Assembly (NCBI GenBank): GCA_902776195.1
Contig: CACYPF010000001.1
Coordinates: 223,578 to 287,577 of the forward strand
Reading direction: 5' to 3'
Origin: an uncultured Prevotellaceae bacterium
GTDB lineage: Bacteria > Bacteroidota > Bacteroidia > Bacteroidales > Bacteroidaceae
DNA length: 64,000 nucleotides
Below are positions 9,734-18,410 of the stretch, in pieces. Position 1 is the first letter of the stretch; each line of letters begins with the position of its first letter. A model generated the notes under the pieces. The model searched no databases. It had not been told where the DNA came from and saw only the letters and a program-made list of their open reading frames with translations. The position numbers and the translations under genes are program-made.

Positions 9734-11122
9734 TTAGAAATAAATCGATTCTGTTCTACGCTCCGGCATATAATGCACGAAGATCATGCTACGGTTCTTC
9801 AATCCGCCATTGCCAATCCGCTCAAAATGAAGAGGAGTCTGGATGGGGGTATAGCCAACCATTCCTGATCCACCAGAGAAGTTCTTTCCATACATATGAA
9901 TACCCTTCAACAGGAAATAAGCATGGTCGAAACCGGTAATGGCAAAACGCGGCAGTGCATTAGACATCATGTCGCAATGGAAGTTCCAGCGATACTTCTG
10001 CATAATACGCTCCGTCTGGTATGATGAGAAGTTGGTAAAGAATGGAGCCGGAATATAGGTGTCAAATTTATAGAAATTCTCTAACTGATAACGGGTATAG
10101 AGCATCCAGTCTGTATAGCCGAACACACTAATCTGGAGTTCCGGATGTGAGAGGCGCAGTCCATTAAGCTTTGCCATTGCCGCATTGAGCTCCTTGGAAC
10201 GTCCGGTATTCAGAATTACTATATTACGCTTAGTCGTGCTGAAAGAGCTGAAGAAAGCTCCATCGCTGGAGTTGAGATTGGTAATCTTATACGCTATACC
10301 TTTCGTCTCCAAACGGCGACGCAGTCCAAAGGTGAATATTCCTTTCTGACTGGTCGTGTCGTTACAGTCGATGAACACAGGATGTGTGTCACTGAAACGT
10401 TCCATGAAATGGTTGATGATGGTCTCATTCTGCTCTGTGGCTGGCTGGTAAACCTGCATGATGTTTCGGTTGACAAGCACCTCATGACTGTTGATAGAGA
10501 AGGGAATAAACACCCGTATGTCATGCTGAGTGGCGAAATCAGCGAGGGGCTTCACCATCTTGGTATACAACGGTCCTATAATTACATCACACTCTGCCGC
10601 CTTGTGGTCAGCAAGGAATGTGCGGATATCCGTATCCTCTGCCACATTCCATGCACGGATATCCGTAGAGATATTGTTGGCACGCAACGAGTCACATGCC
10701 ATCAGGATACCACGATAGTACTCCAGCATACGCTTGCCGTCACCATTGACTTTATGAAGGGGGAGCATGATACCCACACGAATCTCACGGTTCCGGACAT
10801 CCACTGCCTCAACCCTCACAGGAGCCTCCGGCTGCTTACTGGTTGCGGCAGGAACATCAGTGTTCGGTGTCTGTGGCTGGTTCTTCGGCCAGGGAATATT
10901 GATATAGTCTCCTTTCTTCAACTCATAGCCTGGGGTGTTCATCTCCGGATTGGCATCGATGAGTTCCTGAATAGTGATACCATACATGCGAGAGATACCG
11001 AAGATGGTTTCTTTCCGCTTCACCTCATGTTGCTCACGGATTTTTATTTGCTGTGCCAGTGCTGTCTCGACAGAGAATGCCACACATACCAGCAGCAGAT
11101 AATATCGGATGATTTGCTTCAT
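9734..11122 (-). CDS. LysM protein with periplasmic-binding fold
   Basis: 462 residues with a signal peptide (cut after TALA). One LysM peptidoglycan-binding domain spans about residues 30-76 (HEVKRKETIFGISRMYGI, ending GDYINIPW). A Pro/Thr/Ala-rich linker follows, then a type I periplasmic-binding-protein fold (about 108-440), recognisable by IRVGIMLPLHK, YYRGILMACDSLR and DVIIGPLY. This combination is widespread in Bacteroidetes and suggests a cell-wall-tethered sensor or scaffold, comparable in plan to LpoA-type activators; its ligand is unknown. It is the first gene of a four-gene operon with the PorT-like barrel, the POT transporter and the EEP protein. A -7 box in TAATTTTG form (complement of 11151-11158) lies upstream, facing the duplicated promoter of the divergent gene. 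Confidence 0.8.
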   Translation of the reverse strand: MKQIIRYYLLLVCVAFSVETALAQQIKIREQHEVKRKETIFGISRMYGITIQELIDANPEMNTPGYELKKGDYINIPWPKNQPQTPNTDVPAATSKQPEAPVRVEAVDVRNREIRVGIMLPLHKVNGDGKRMLEYYRGILMACDSLRANNISTDIRAWNVAEDTDIRTFLADHKAAECDVIIGPLYTKMVKPLADFATQHDIRVFIPFSINSHEVLVNRNIMQVYQPATEQNETIINHFMERFSDTHPVFIDCNDTTSQKGIFTFGLRRRLETKGIAYKITNLNSSDGAFFSSFSTTKRNIVILNTGRSKELNAAMAKLNGLRLSHPELQISVFGYTDWMLYTRYQLENFYKFDTYIPAPFFTNFSSYQTERIMQKYRWNFHCDMMSNALPRFAITGFDHAYFLLKGIHMYGKNFSGGSGMVGYTPIQTPLHFERIGNGGLKNRSMIFVHYMPERRTESIYF

Positions 11123-11164
11123 AATTTCAGCTTTTTATTATTTTCGCCTACAAAATTACGAAAA

Positions 11165-11283
11165 TTCTTTTGTTCTGCTCTCGATTTTTCGTAATTTTGC
11201 CATAAAAAGGCGAAATTACTTCTTCTCGGCATAAAAAAGAAACGACTTTCTTTTGTTCTGCTCTCGATTTTTCGTAATTTTGC
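11165..11283 (+). repeat. Exact 36-bp direct repeat carrying two promoters
   Basis: Positions 11165-11200 and 11248-11283 are identical over 36 bp. Each copy contains a full promoter: TTTG at 11169-11172 with TAATTTTG at 11192-11199, and TTTG at 11252-11255 with TAATTTTG at 11275-11282, both with 19-bp spacers. The second would start transcription about 10 nt before the ATG at 11299. In addition CAAAATTACGAAAA at 11151-11164 is the exact reverse complement of 11186-11199 and 11269-11282, so the divergent gene has a mirrored -7 region. Confidence 0.85.
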
Positions 11284-11298
11284 AAAAACATTTAGGAT

Positions 11299-11757
11299 AT
11301 GAAAAAGATTTTATATGTATTTTTACTGCTTTTTGTCATCGCAGCACTCCCTTCCTTCGCTGTCATGGATGATGATGACGATGAAGATCAATACGACGAG
11401 TATACTGATAGCACAGAGGTAGACAGTACGGCACTGCAGACAAGTATCTTGGAGATGCCAAATGCCATATCACCTAACAATGATGGCATCAATGATGTCT
11501 ACCGTCCTAAAAAGATACAGAACATTGTGGAGCTCAAAGGAATGATCTTTAACCGCTGGGGAACGTGTATCTACACTTGGAATGATATCAACGGCAGTTG
11601 GGACGGCACCTACCGTGGTAAGCCTGTGAAGGACGGTGTCTACTTTGCACGAATAAGGGCAAAAGGAGGTGACGGAAAGGAGTTTGATATCAAAAAAGAC
11701 ATCAATGTCATGCGTAGATATAATGAGGTAACGGGGGAGAGCAATGGGCAGCAGTGA
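11299..11757 (+). CDS. Minimal type-B (gliding-motility) C-terminal domain protein
   Basis: 152 residues: a signal peptide (to about Ala20), an acidic low-complexity stretch ([13 protein letters not shown]), and then only a gliding-motility-associated C-terminal domain. The domain is identified by [28 protein letters not shown] and [20 protein letters not shown]. In larger proteins this domain is a C-terminal sorting signal for type IX secretion (type B); here there is no cargo besides the acidic linker. The gene follows a duplicated promoter and its last 14 nt overlap uvrA. It may be a small cell-surface protein, a processed remnant of a larger adhesin, or simply the leader gene through which uvrA is expressed. 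Confidence 0.8.
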   Translation: MKKILYVFLLLFVIAALPSFAVMDDDDDEDQYDEYTDSTEVDSTALQTSILEMPNAISPNNDGINDVYRPKKIQNIVELKGMIFNRWGTCIYTWNDINGSWDGTYRGKPVKDGVYFARIRAKGGDGKEFDIKKDINVMRRYNEVTGESNGQQ

Positions 11758-14572
11758 CCAGAAAATCAACGTATGGGGTGCCAGGGTCCATAACCTCAAG
11801 AATGTGGACGTGGAGATACCACGTAACTCCCTGACAGTCATCACGGGACTCAGTGGCTCAGGCAAGTCTTCTCTCGCCTTTGACACCATCTTTGCTGAGG
11901 GACAGCGTCGTTATATCGAGACTTTCTCGGCATACGCCCGTAATTTCCTTGGAGGTATGGAGCGTCCCGACGTGGATAAGATCACCGGACTGTCACCTGT
12001 CATCAGCATCGAACAGAAGACGACCAATAAGAATCCCCGCTCTACCGTGGGTACCACGACAGAGGTATACGACTATATGCGTCTGTTATTCGCCCGTGCC
12101 GGTAAGGCTTACAGCTACATGACGGGGGAGCCGATGGTGAAATACACCGAGGAGAAGGTGATAGAGATGGTGACGCACGACTATGCGGGCAAGAAAATAC
12201 TGATCCTCGCACCTGTGGTGAGAAGTCGTAAGGGTCATTACCGTGAACTCTTCGAGAGTATGCGCCGCAAAGGTTACCTGCATGTCCGTGTGGATGGTGA
12301 GGTATTGGAGATTACCCGTGGCATGAAGGTTGACCGCTATAAGAACCACGATATCGAGGTGGTCATCGACCGCATGGCAGTAAAGGACAGTATTGACGAC
12401 CGTCTCAAGAAGAGCGTCCAGATGGCGATGAAACAAGGTGAGGGTCTGCTCATGATCATGGACTACGAGACTGGTGCCGTGAAACATTTCTCCAAGCGAC
12501 TGATGTGCCCCACTACGGGTATCTCATACAGCGACCCAGCTCCTAATACCTTCTCGTTCAACTCCCCACAGGGTGCCTGTCCCCGCTGCAAGGGTTTGGG
12601 ATACATCAACGAGATAGACTTGGAGAAGGTCATCCCAAACCGTAAACTGTCTATCCACGAGGGTGCCATCGTCCCCTTGGGAAAATACAAGAACCAGATG
12701 ATATTCTGGCAGATAGACGCTATCCTCCAGAAATATGACTGCACGGTGAAGACTCCCGTCAAGGATATCCCCGAGGAAGCGCTGAACGAGATTCTCCATG
12801 GCTCGCTGGAGACGATACGTATCGACAAGGAACTGGTACACACGTCGAGTGACTACTTCGTGTCGTTCGACGGTATCGTGAAATACCTGCGTAACGTCAT
12901 GGAGAATGATGACAGCAGCAGCGGACAGAAATGGGCTGACCAGTTTCTTGCTGAGTGTGAGTGTCCTGAATGCCATGGGCAACGGCTCCACCGCGAGGCT
13001 TTGTCCTACCGTATCTGGGATAAGAACATCTCGGAACTCGCCTCCATGGACCTCAACGAGCTTAGGGAATGGCTGGATGAGGTGGAACAGCACATGGACC
13101 ACCAGCAACAGCAGATAGCCACGGAGATACTGAAGGAGATACGTACCCGACTCGACTTCCTGTTGGAGGTGGGACTCGACTACCTTGCCCTCAACCGCCA
13201 GTCGGCATCCCTGTCGGGCGGTGAGAGTCAGCGCATCCGTCTTGCCACACAGATCGGCTCGCAACTGGTGAACGTGCTGTATATCCTCGACGAACCGAGT
13301 ATCGGACTGCACCAGCGGGACAACGACCGTCTCATCCGTTCCCTCAAAGAACTGCGTGACCTCGGCAATACCGTCATCGTGGTGGAGCATGACCGTGACA
13401 TGATGCTCAATGCCGACTATATCGTGGACATCGGTCCGAAGGCTGGTCGGAAAGGTGGTGAGGTGGTGTTCCAAGGTACTGTCGATGAGATGATGAAGGC
13501 GAATACGATTACCGCACAATACCTCAGCGGTGAACGTAATATCGAGATTCCGGCATCACGACGCAAGGGGAATGGCAAGAGTCTGTGGCTGCGTGGCTGC
13601 CGTGGCAATAACCTGAAGAATATCGACGTGGAGTTCCCGTTGGGTAAACTCATCGTCGTTACTGGGGTCAGTGGCTCGGGTAAGTCGACGCTTATCAACG
13701 AGACACTCTACCCTATCCTCTCCAAGCATTTCTACCGTTCCCTGCAACAACCCATGCCCTACGACAGCATTGAGGGACTGGAATATATAGATAAGGTGGT
13801 GAATGTCGACCAGAGTCCTATCGGTCGCACCCCACGCTCGAACCCTGCCACCTATACAGGGGTCTTCTCGGATATCCGCTCTTTGTTCGTCAACCTCCCC
13901 GAGGCACAGATCCGTGGCTATAAGCCGGGACGCTTCTCCTTCAATGTGAAGGGAGGACGCTGTGAGACGTGTGGTGGTAATGGCTATAAGACCATCGAGA
14001 TGAATTTCCTGCCTGACATACAGGTGCCATGTGAGGAGTGTCATGGCAAACGCTATAACCGGGAGACCTTAGAGGTGCGCTTCAAGGGTAAGTCGATTGC
14101 CGACGTGCTGGACATGACCATCAACCAGGCGGTGGAGTTCTTCGAGAACGTCCCTGACATCCTGCGGAAGATCAAGACGATACAGGACGTGGGACTGGGG
14201 TATATCAAACTCGGACAGCCTTCCACGACACTGAGTGGTGGGGAGAGCCAGCGTGTGAAACTCGCCACGGAGCTGTCGAAGAAGGACACGGGAAAGACAC
14301 TCTATATCCTCGACGAGCCGACAACGGGTCTGCACTTCGAGGACATCCGCATCCTCATGGACGTGCTGCAGAAGTTAGTAGACCGTGGCAATACCGTCAT
14401 CGTCATCGAGCATAACCTCGATGTCATCAAACTCGCCGACCATATCATAGACATGGGACCGGAGGGTGGCCGCAACGGTGGTACTGTCCTCACCACGGGA
14501 ACCCCTGAGGTGGTGGCGAAGAGCAAGAAAGGCTATACCCCCAAATTCCTCAAAGAGGAGTTGAAAAGGTAG
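11744..14572 (+). CDS. uvrA: UvrA, excinuclease ABC subunit A
   Basis: 942 residues, full length for UvrA, the ATPase that finds bulky DNA lesions and loads UvrB in nucleotide-excision repair. Both ABC modules are complete: Walker A GLSGSGKS (Lys41) and GVSGSGKS, signature LSGGESQR twice, and YILDEP Walker B twice. The C-terminal zinc finger is intact (CETC ... CEEC). The first finger reads CPTT (Cys255, Thr258) ... CPRC (Cys279, Cys282), so one of the four E. coli-type ligands is replaced by Thr. I believe this substitution recurs in Bacteroidetes. The start overlaps the preceding sorting-domain gene by 14 nt; the 3' end overlaps the convergent propeller gene by 40 nt. Confidence 0.97.
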   Translation: MGSSDQKINVWGARVHNLKNVDVEIPRNSLTVITGLSGSGKSSLAFDTIFAEGQRRYIETFSAYARNFLGGMERPDVDKITGLSPVISIEQKTTNKNPRSTVGTTTEVYDYMRLLFARAGKAYSYMTGEPMVKYTEEKVIEMVTHDYAGKKILILAPVVRSRKGHYRELFESMRRKGYLHVRVDGEVLEITRGMKVDRYKNHDIEVVIDRMAVKDSIDDRLKKSVQMAMKQGEGLLMIMDYETGAVKHFSKRLMCPTTGISYSDPAPNTFSFNSPQGACPRCKGLGYINEIDLEKVIPNRKLSIHEGAIVPLGKYKNQMIFWQIDAILQKYDCTVKTPVKDIPEEALNEILHGSLETIRIDKELVHTSSDYFVSFDGIVKYLRNVMENDDSSSGQKWADQFLAECECPECHGQRLHREALSYRIWDKNISELASMDLNELREWLDEVEQHMDHQQQQIATEILKEIRTRLDFLLEVGLDYLALNRQSASLSGGESQRIRLATQIGSQLVNVLYILDEPSIGLHQRDNDRLIRSLKELRDLGNTVIVVEHDRDMMLNADYIVDIGPKAGRKGGEVVFQGTVDEMMKANTITAQYLSGERNIEIPASRRKGNGKSLWLRGCRGNNLKNIDVEFPLGKLIVVTGVSGSGKSTLINETLYPILSKHFYRSLQQPMPYDSIEGLEYIDKVVNVDQSPIGRTPRSNPATYTGVFSDIRSLFVNLPEAQIRGYKPGRFSFNVKGGRCETCGGNGYKTIEMNFLPDIQVPCEECHGKRYNRETLEVRFKGKSIADVLDMTINQAVEFFENVPDILRKIKTIQDVGLGYIKLGQPSTTLSGGESQRVKLATELSKKDTGKTLYILDEPTTGLHFEDIRILMDVLQKLVDRGNTVIVIEHNLDVIKLADHIIDMGPEGGRNGGTVLTTGTPEVVAKSKKGYTPKFLKEELKR

Positions 14573-15978
14573 AGTTTATTACCAATAGCATAATAGACGT
14601 ATTGTCCTGCTTTCACTATATTACGGATACCCTCTGGAAGGTGTCGTACGACTGTTCCTTGCCTGTCAATGAGATAGAAGTCATTCCCGTCAGGACAGAA
14701 CCGTCCAACGCATATCATGTCACCTATTTCGAAAATACGACGATAGACCATTTCGTCCATGAATTTCTTCTTGACAGTCATTTGCTGATCCAAGAGATAA
14801 GCATCCCCCTTGTCGACCGTGACCATATACCCTCCTTTGTCCAATTCAAGTTTTGAAAAAGCAGTGTCTTTGTTTTGAAGTATATACACGTCATCTGCTG
14901 TTGCTCTTATTCTGACAATCCTGCCATCAGACTTTTTCCAATTAATATAATCCAAGGAAATTTGTTTCCCACTTTGTTTGTCATAAGTCGCAATATAAGG
15001 TTTATTGAGATATGTTATAGGGAAAAGGATTCCATCATTGAAAATATATCCATAGTTCACCAACTGTATCCTGGTAGAGTCATCCGGTACTCCAACAATG
15101 TCATTAATACCAACAGACGGATGAGACGATGTCCACAACACCTGCATAGAATCATTTAAACAAATAAGTGACTGACTGTCTGACGCATAGTAATGATGAC
15201 CATCAACAAAAAAAGACACAGGAACACCATTTGTAGAGGATTTATACTTTACACTATCATGGGAACCATTCTTCCGTCCCCACTTATATATCTTGTCCGC
15301 AGCAATAAGAACAGTGGAGTCATTGACACCATAGATGACGTGTAACTTATTGAGGAATGTCGAAGATATTTCCTTGGTCCACAGTGACTTACCATCACTA
15401 AGTCGGATGGCATTCAATTGATGAGGTGCTTGCAGGTTATTCACATAAACCCCCAAATCAACCTCGCTCTTCTGTACGAAAGCGTTTGCAAATGGTAATT
15501 CCCACAACACGATGCCATTAACATCATAATGGGTATAATACATCCCAGTGGTCTTTTTAGAAAAGATGTCCCTCTCCCTTACAGGCAGTCCTATCAGCAC
15601 ACCGTTGGACAAGACAGCCATTCCTCCTCCGTGCTTAACATCCAGTGGGGTGGTTACAAACGATAATCTTTGCTGGTCCAGACGGAAGATACCATACCGG
15701 ACAGACTTCATGTCAATTTTGTTCTTTTTGTCTCTCTTCGCCATGGTGACAGCTAAGAAAGAACTGTCAGAGTTAAGTGAAAAACTCTCTATTTGTTCCG
15801 GGAACACAAACTCTTTTGCATCCTGTCCTAATGCCACTGATGTGCAACAAACGAAAACAATCAAGCATACTATCTTACTCTTCGTACACATCTTCACCAC
15901 AAAAGAAGCAATACCAAAGGCAATAATAAAACTAACAACATTAGCAACTTGTTTCCAACTTTCCTTCTCTATTTTCAT
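14533..15978 (-). CDS. Secreted PQQ-like beta-propeller protein, function unknown
   Basis: 481 residues from the first ATG. The body is a repeat-rich all-beta protein with quinoprotein-like blades ([56 protein letters not shown]), so a seven- or eight-bladed propeller of unknown ligand. The N-terminus is odd. It has a hydrophobic segment at residues 11-28 and, after Met30, a second complete signal-peptide-like segment (KIVCLIVFVCCTSVALG). Translation may therefore really start at the ATG at 15891. It lies 15 nt downstream of a barrel gene and is probably co-transcribed with it. Its end runs 40 nt into the 3' end of uvrA. Confidence 0.6.
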   Translation of the reverse strand: MKIEKESWKQVANVVSFIIAFGIASFVVKMCTKSKIVCLIVFVCCTSVALGQDAKEFVFPEQIESFSLNSDSSFLAVTMAKRDKKNKIDMKSVRYGIFRLDQQRLSFVTTPLDVKHGGGMAVLSNGVLIGLPVRERDIFSKKTTGMYYTHYDVNGIVLWELPFANAFVQKSEVDLGVYVNNLQAPHQLNAIRLSDGKSLWTKEISSTFLNKLHVIYGVNDSTVLIAADKIYKWGRKNGSHDSVKYKSSTNGVPVSFFVDGHHYYASDSQSLICLNDSMQVLWTSSHPSVGINDIVGVPDDSTRIQLVNYGYIFNDGILFPITYLNKPYIATYDKQSGKQISLDYINWKKSDGRIVRIRATADDVYILQNKDTAFSKLELDKGGYMVTVDKGDAYLLDQQMTVKKKFMDEMVYRRIFEIGDMICVGRFCPDGNDFYLIDRQGTVVRHLPEGIRNIVKAGQYVYYAIGNKLYLFNSSLRNLGV

Positions 15979-15993
15979 GATATTATTTGATTA

Positions 15994-16701
15994 TTACAAG
16001 TGGAAGCGATAACCAAGGGTAAAGCCGAAATAACTGTTGCGACTACTGGTAATGGCAGGGGGATTGATATGACCATCACTCATTGTCTGATAGTATTCCT
16101 TGCCAACCTTTGTCAATCCGATATAATAACGGGCATCCAGCACGATGTTCTTGTATTCATAGGAGAGACCAACGGGTATACCGAAGTCTACGGACTTACA
16201 GACGCCTGTCTCCCACATGCCAATTTTCTGACGGCTGTTGAATTCAGTCACCATCGAAGAAAATCCCGGATGGATCTCCGTCGTCACCTCCACCTCACTC
16301 TTCAGGCAGAACCCCAGCTGAACACCAGCTTTGACAGCAAGCCCCCGCACACCAGGGATATACACATTGGCAAGCAAAGGAAGGTTGAGATAATGGCTTT
16401 TCAACTTACCCGTGTTTTTAGTCACCGCATCAAGCTGTAGCTCAAATTTGTCTATCTTCGCACCCTGTTGTGAGTAAAGTGCACCTAACGAGACCCCTAA
16501 CCAGTCGCTCACGCCATACTCAGCCTCCACACCGGCAGTAAAGCCCACCTTGCTTTTGAACATGTCGCTGTTACTTCCACCTGACAGTCCTACCACGTTG
16601 ATACCTGCCATGGGCTTGATAGAAAACGTCCCTTTAGGATTCTGTGCGTTCATCACGATAGCGCAGCATGCGAATGCCGCCAATAATACTGTCTTTTTCA
16701 T
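15994..16701 (-). CDS. Outer-membrane beta-barrel protein (PorT/OMP_b-brl_2-like)
   Basis: 235 residues from the ATG at 16701 (MKKTVLLAAFACCAIVMNAQ, a signal peptide). The mature chain is a small barrel with alternating strands (SIKPMAGINVVGLS, VGFTAGVEAEYGVSDWLGVSLGALYSQQG, YLNLPLLANVYI, FGIPVGLSYEYKNIVLDARYYIGL) ending in an aromatic strand (YFGFTLGYRFHL), the hallmark of an outer-membrane C-terminus. It is clearly paralogous to the next barrel gene upstream (16913-17548), with the same AGIN, GVSLGALYS and DARYYIGL positions. A 22-bp repeat array fills the gap between the two paralogues. A weak -7-like box (AATCTTTG, complement of 16714-16721) is just upstream of the ATG. Confidence 0.8.
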   Translation of the reverse strand: MKKTVLLAAFACCAIVMNAQNPKGTFSIKPMAGINVVGLSGGSNSDMFKSKVGFTAGVEAEYGVSDWLGVSLGALYSQQGAKIDKFELQLDAVTKNTGKLKSHYLNLPLLANVYIPGVRGLAVKAGVQLGFCLKSEVEVTTEIHPGFSSMVTEFNSRQKIGMWETGVCKSVDFGIPVGLSYEYKNIVLDARYYIGLTKVGKEYYQTMSDGHINPPAITSSRNSYFGFTLGYRFHL

Positions 16702-16762
16702 TTTATGTATTTCCAAAGATTAAAATATGATACCACCTACGTCTGTCACAAGAGGAACCTGT

Positions 16763-16894
16763 CATTGTAAACTAAGTCTCCTTCCATTGTAAACTAAGTC
16801 TCCTTCCATTGTAAATCAAATTGATTTGCAAAGTAAATCAAATTGAATTACTGAGTAAATCAAATTGAATTACCGAGTAAATCAAATTGATTTA
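16763..16894. repeat. Array 1: six 22-bp units with palindromic core
   Basis: Six consecutive units of exactly 22 bp. Units 1-2 share GTAAACTAAGTCTCCTTC. Units 3-6 share the core gtaaatcaaattga followed by ttt or att. The best unit contains gtaaatcaaattgatttac, two 9-bp arms (gtaaatcaa/ttgatttac) around a central A. The four bases before each GTAA run catt, catt, catt, caaa, ctga, ccga. The array starts 17 nt beyond the stop of the barrel gene at 16913 and ends about 60 nt upstream of the next barrel gene. A 22-bp period is close to two helical turns, so all cores face one side of the helix. Confidence 0.9.
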
Positions 16895-16912
16895 CAATTA
16901 AAGGAATGGTTC

Positions 16913-17548
16913 TTACAACCCAAACTGATAACCGAGCGTAATCCAAAGGGAGTTCGTTTTCCACGAGTCCTCTACCTCTAACTCCTTGTAACACATATTC
17001 ATCAAACCGATGTTATAGCGTACATCGGCAACGAAACGCTTGTAAGTATAGGAGATGCCGGCAGGGATGGATACATTGACACGCTTGAAGTCGCTGGTAT
17101 TGGTCAGCGTACCATTGTTATCCTTGTATTTTCCACTCACGAGGTATCCCAACTGCACACCAGCCTTCAATGCCAGACCGGGAAGGATGTTCGGCTCAAT
17201 ATAGAAATTGACGAGGATGGGAACATTGATGAAATGCAGGGTCTGTGTGATCTTACCCAGGTCGTCAACGTTGCCATAGGTATAACCCTCGTTGGAGTAA
17301 AAGGCACCTACGGAGATACCCACCTGCTGCCAAGCCTGATACTCAGCATCCAAGCCACCCACGAAACCCCATTTGCGTTTCGCGCTGACCGCACGGTCCA
17401 TGTCCGTCCAGAGGTCTTCCACCGACATGTTCGACGTGTTGATTCCTGCCCGTGGAGTCAGTGTCCACGAGCCAGTCTCCTGCTGTGCCTTCACACCCAA
17501 AGAGAGAGCAAGGAAGGCGAATATAACTAAAAACCTGTTCATCATCAT
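16913..17548 (-). CDS. Outer-membrane beta-barrel protein, paralogue of the neighbouring barrel
   Basis: 211 residues beginning MMMNRF; any of three consecutive ATGs (17548, 17545, 17542) could be used. The signal peptide ends at GVKAQ. Strand patterns TPRAGINTSNMS, WGFVGGLDAEYQAWQQVGISVGAFYSNEG, INVPILVNFYIEPN, GLALKAGVQLGYLVSGKY, SIPAGISYTYKRFVADVRYNIGL and the terminal SLWITLGYQFGL describe the same small PorT-like barrel as the gene at 15994-16701. The two are tandem duplicates that have diverged. Ligand and role are unknown. It is followed directly by the 22-bp repeat array. Confidence 0.8.
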   Translation of the reverse strand: MMMNRFLVIFAFLALSLGVKAQQETGSWTLTPRAGINTSNMSVEDLWTDMDRAVSAKRKWGFVGGLDAEYQAWQQVGISVGAFYSNEGYTYGNVDDLGKITQTLHFINVPILVNFYIEPNILPGLALKAGVQLGYLVSGKYKDNNGTLTNTSDFKRVNVSIPAGISYTYKRFVADVRYNIGLMNMCYKELEVEDSWKTNSLWITLGYQFGL

Positions 17549-17608
17549 TCGTTTTTATCTTTTAAACGCATGACAAAGGCGATTTATTTTGTCGGTAACA
17601 AAAAAGGA

Positions 17609-17626
17609 GTACATCCGAAGATGTAC
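17609..17626 (-). terminator. Rho-independent terminator for the barrel gene at 17670
   Basis: On the minus strand GTACATC-TTCG-GATGTAC forms a 7-bp stem (longer with flanking G:C pairs) capped by a UUCG tetraloop, followed by a run of six T. It lies 44 nt after the stop of the gene. Confidence 0.85.
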
Positions 17627-17669
17627 CCCTCCATAGGAAATTTATTTAAATATAATGCTTTTCCTTTGA

Positions 17670-18200
17670 TTAGAAGTTGAAATACAAACCGAAATCAACT
17701 GCGGTGAGGTTGAGACCGAGGTCTACAGACTGAACAGACTTAGCGTTCTTAGCCTTTGCAGAAGCCCAACCGAACTCACCGACATGAGCTACGAAGCTAA
17801 CCTTCTCGTTCAGGTTTACAGCAACACCTGGCTTGATGTTGATACCAAAGCCGTTAGCCTTCTCATCACCTACCTTAACGTAGTTGTACTCGAAACCACC
17901 ATCAACGAAGAAGTTTACTTTATCAAGCTTAACAAAAGTGTAACGAGCGTAAGGATTTACAACAAACTCATGAGCCTTAGCATCGTCAACCTTGGTGTAA
18001 CCATAACCGATCTTCATACCTACAGCCCATTTGTCGTTCAGGTTGTAACCTACCTCAGGAACGATCTGGAAAGCGTTAGACTTAACATCAGTGTTCTTGT
18101 CCTTAGTGTAGCTGTAACCTACAGTACCACCAACATACCACTGAGCGTTCATGGTTGTTGCCATAGCAACGGCAACGAGAGTCATCAAAATCTTTTTCAT
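17670..18200 (-). CDS. Small outer-membrane beta-barrel protein
   Basis: 176 residues with a signal peptide (MKKILMTLVAVAMATTMNAQ). The mature chain is a compact barrel of about eight strands (WYVGGTVGYSYTK, AFQIVPEVGYNLNDKWAVGMKIGYGY, FVVNPYARYTFV, VNFFVDGGFEYNYV, GFGINIKPGVAVNLNEKVSFVAHVG, LGLNLTAVDFGLYFNF), the usual plan of OmpX/opacity-type proteins. The final residue is Phe, as expected for BAM-dependent insertion. It is a monocistronic unit, with a -7 box (TAACTTTG, complement of 18268-18275) upstream and a strong terminator downstream. The strand sequences rich in Lys/Asp/Asn and the compact size suggest an abundant structural protein, but this is not provable from sequence. Confidence 0.82.
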   Translation of the reverse strand: MKKILMTLVAVAMATTMNAQWYVGGTVGYSYTKDKNTDVKSNAFQIVPEVGYNLNDKWAVGMKIGYGYTKVDDAKAHEFVVNPYARYTFVKLDKVNFFVDGGFEYNYVKVGDEKANGFGINIKPGVAVNLNEKVSFVAHVGEFGWASAKAKNAKSVQSVDLGLNLTAVDFGLYFNF

Positions 18201-18267
18201 AATCTTTTACCTTTCTTTAATTAATAATTATCCTAAATGTATTTTGCATTCTTTTTGAATTGCGGTG

Positions 18268-18275
18268 CAAAGTTA
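18268..18275 (-). promoter_or_regulatory. -7 box of the barrel gene at 17670-18200
   Basis: The complement reads TAACTTTG, matching TAnnTTTG. No clear -33 TTTG lies 19-20 bp upstream. The predicted leader is about 60 nt. Confidence 0.5.
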
Positions 18276-18366
18276 AGGACTTTTATGATTTACCGCTCTG
18301 TTATCGCACACAAAATGACTAAAAAGGGGCTTTTCGATGACCTAAATCAAGAAAAAGACAAAAAAA

Positions 18367-18384
18367 GAGCATCCGAAGATGCTC
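18367..18384 (-). terminator. Terminator of the nuo operon
   Basis: GAGCATC-TTCG-GATGCTC on the minus strand, followed by a T tract, 26 nt after the nuoN stop. It uses the same UUCG loop and ATC/GAT stem closure as the terminator at 17609-17626. Confidence 0.85.
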
Positions 18385-18410
18385 CTTTTCTATATGAAAT
18401 TTATTGAATA

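Noticed and set aside
12524-13519. 331-codon minus-strand frame inside uvrA
   Set aside because: It is antisense to conserved UvrA coding sequence and His/Val-rich in the way typical of antisense frames.
16763-16894. Possible CRISPR array
   Set aside because: The units abut with no unique spacers, the period is only 22 bp, and no cas genes are in the window.
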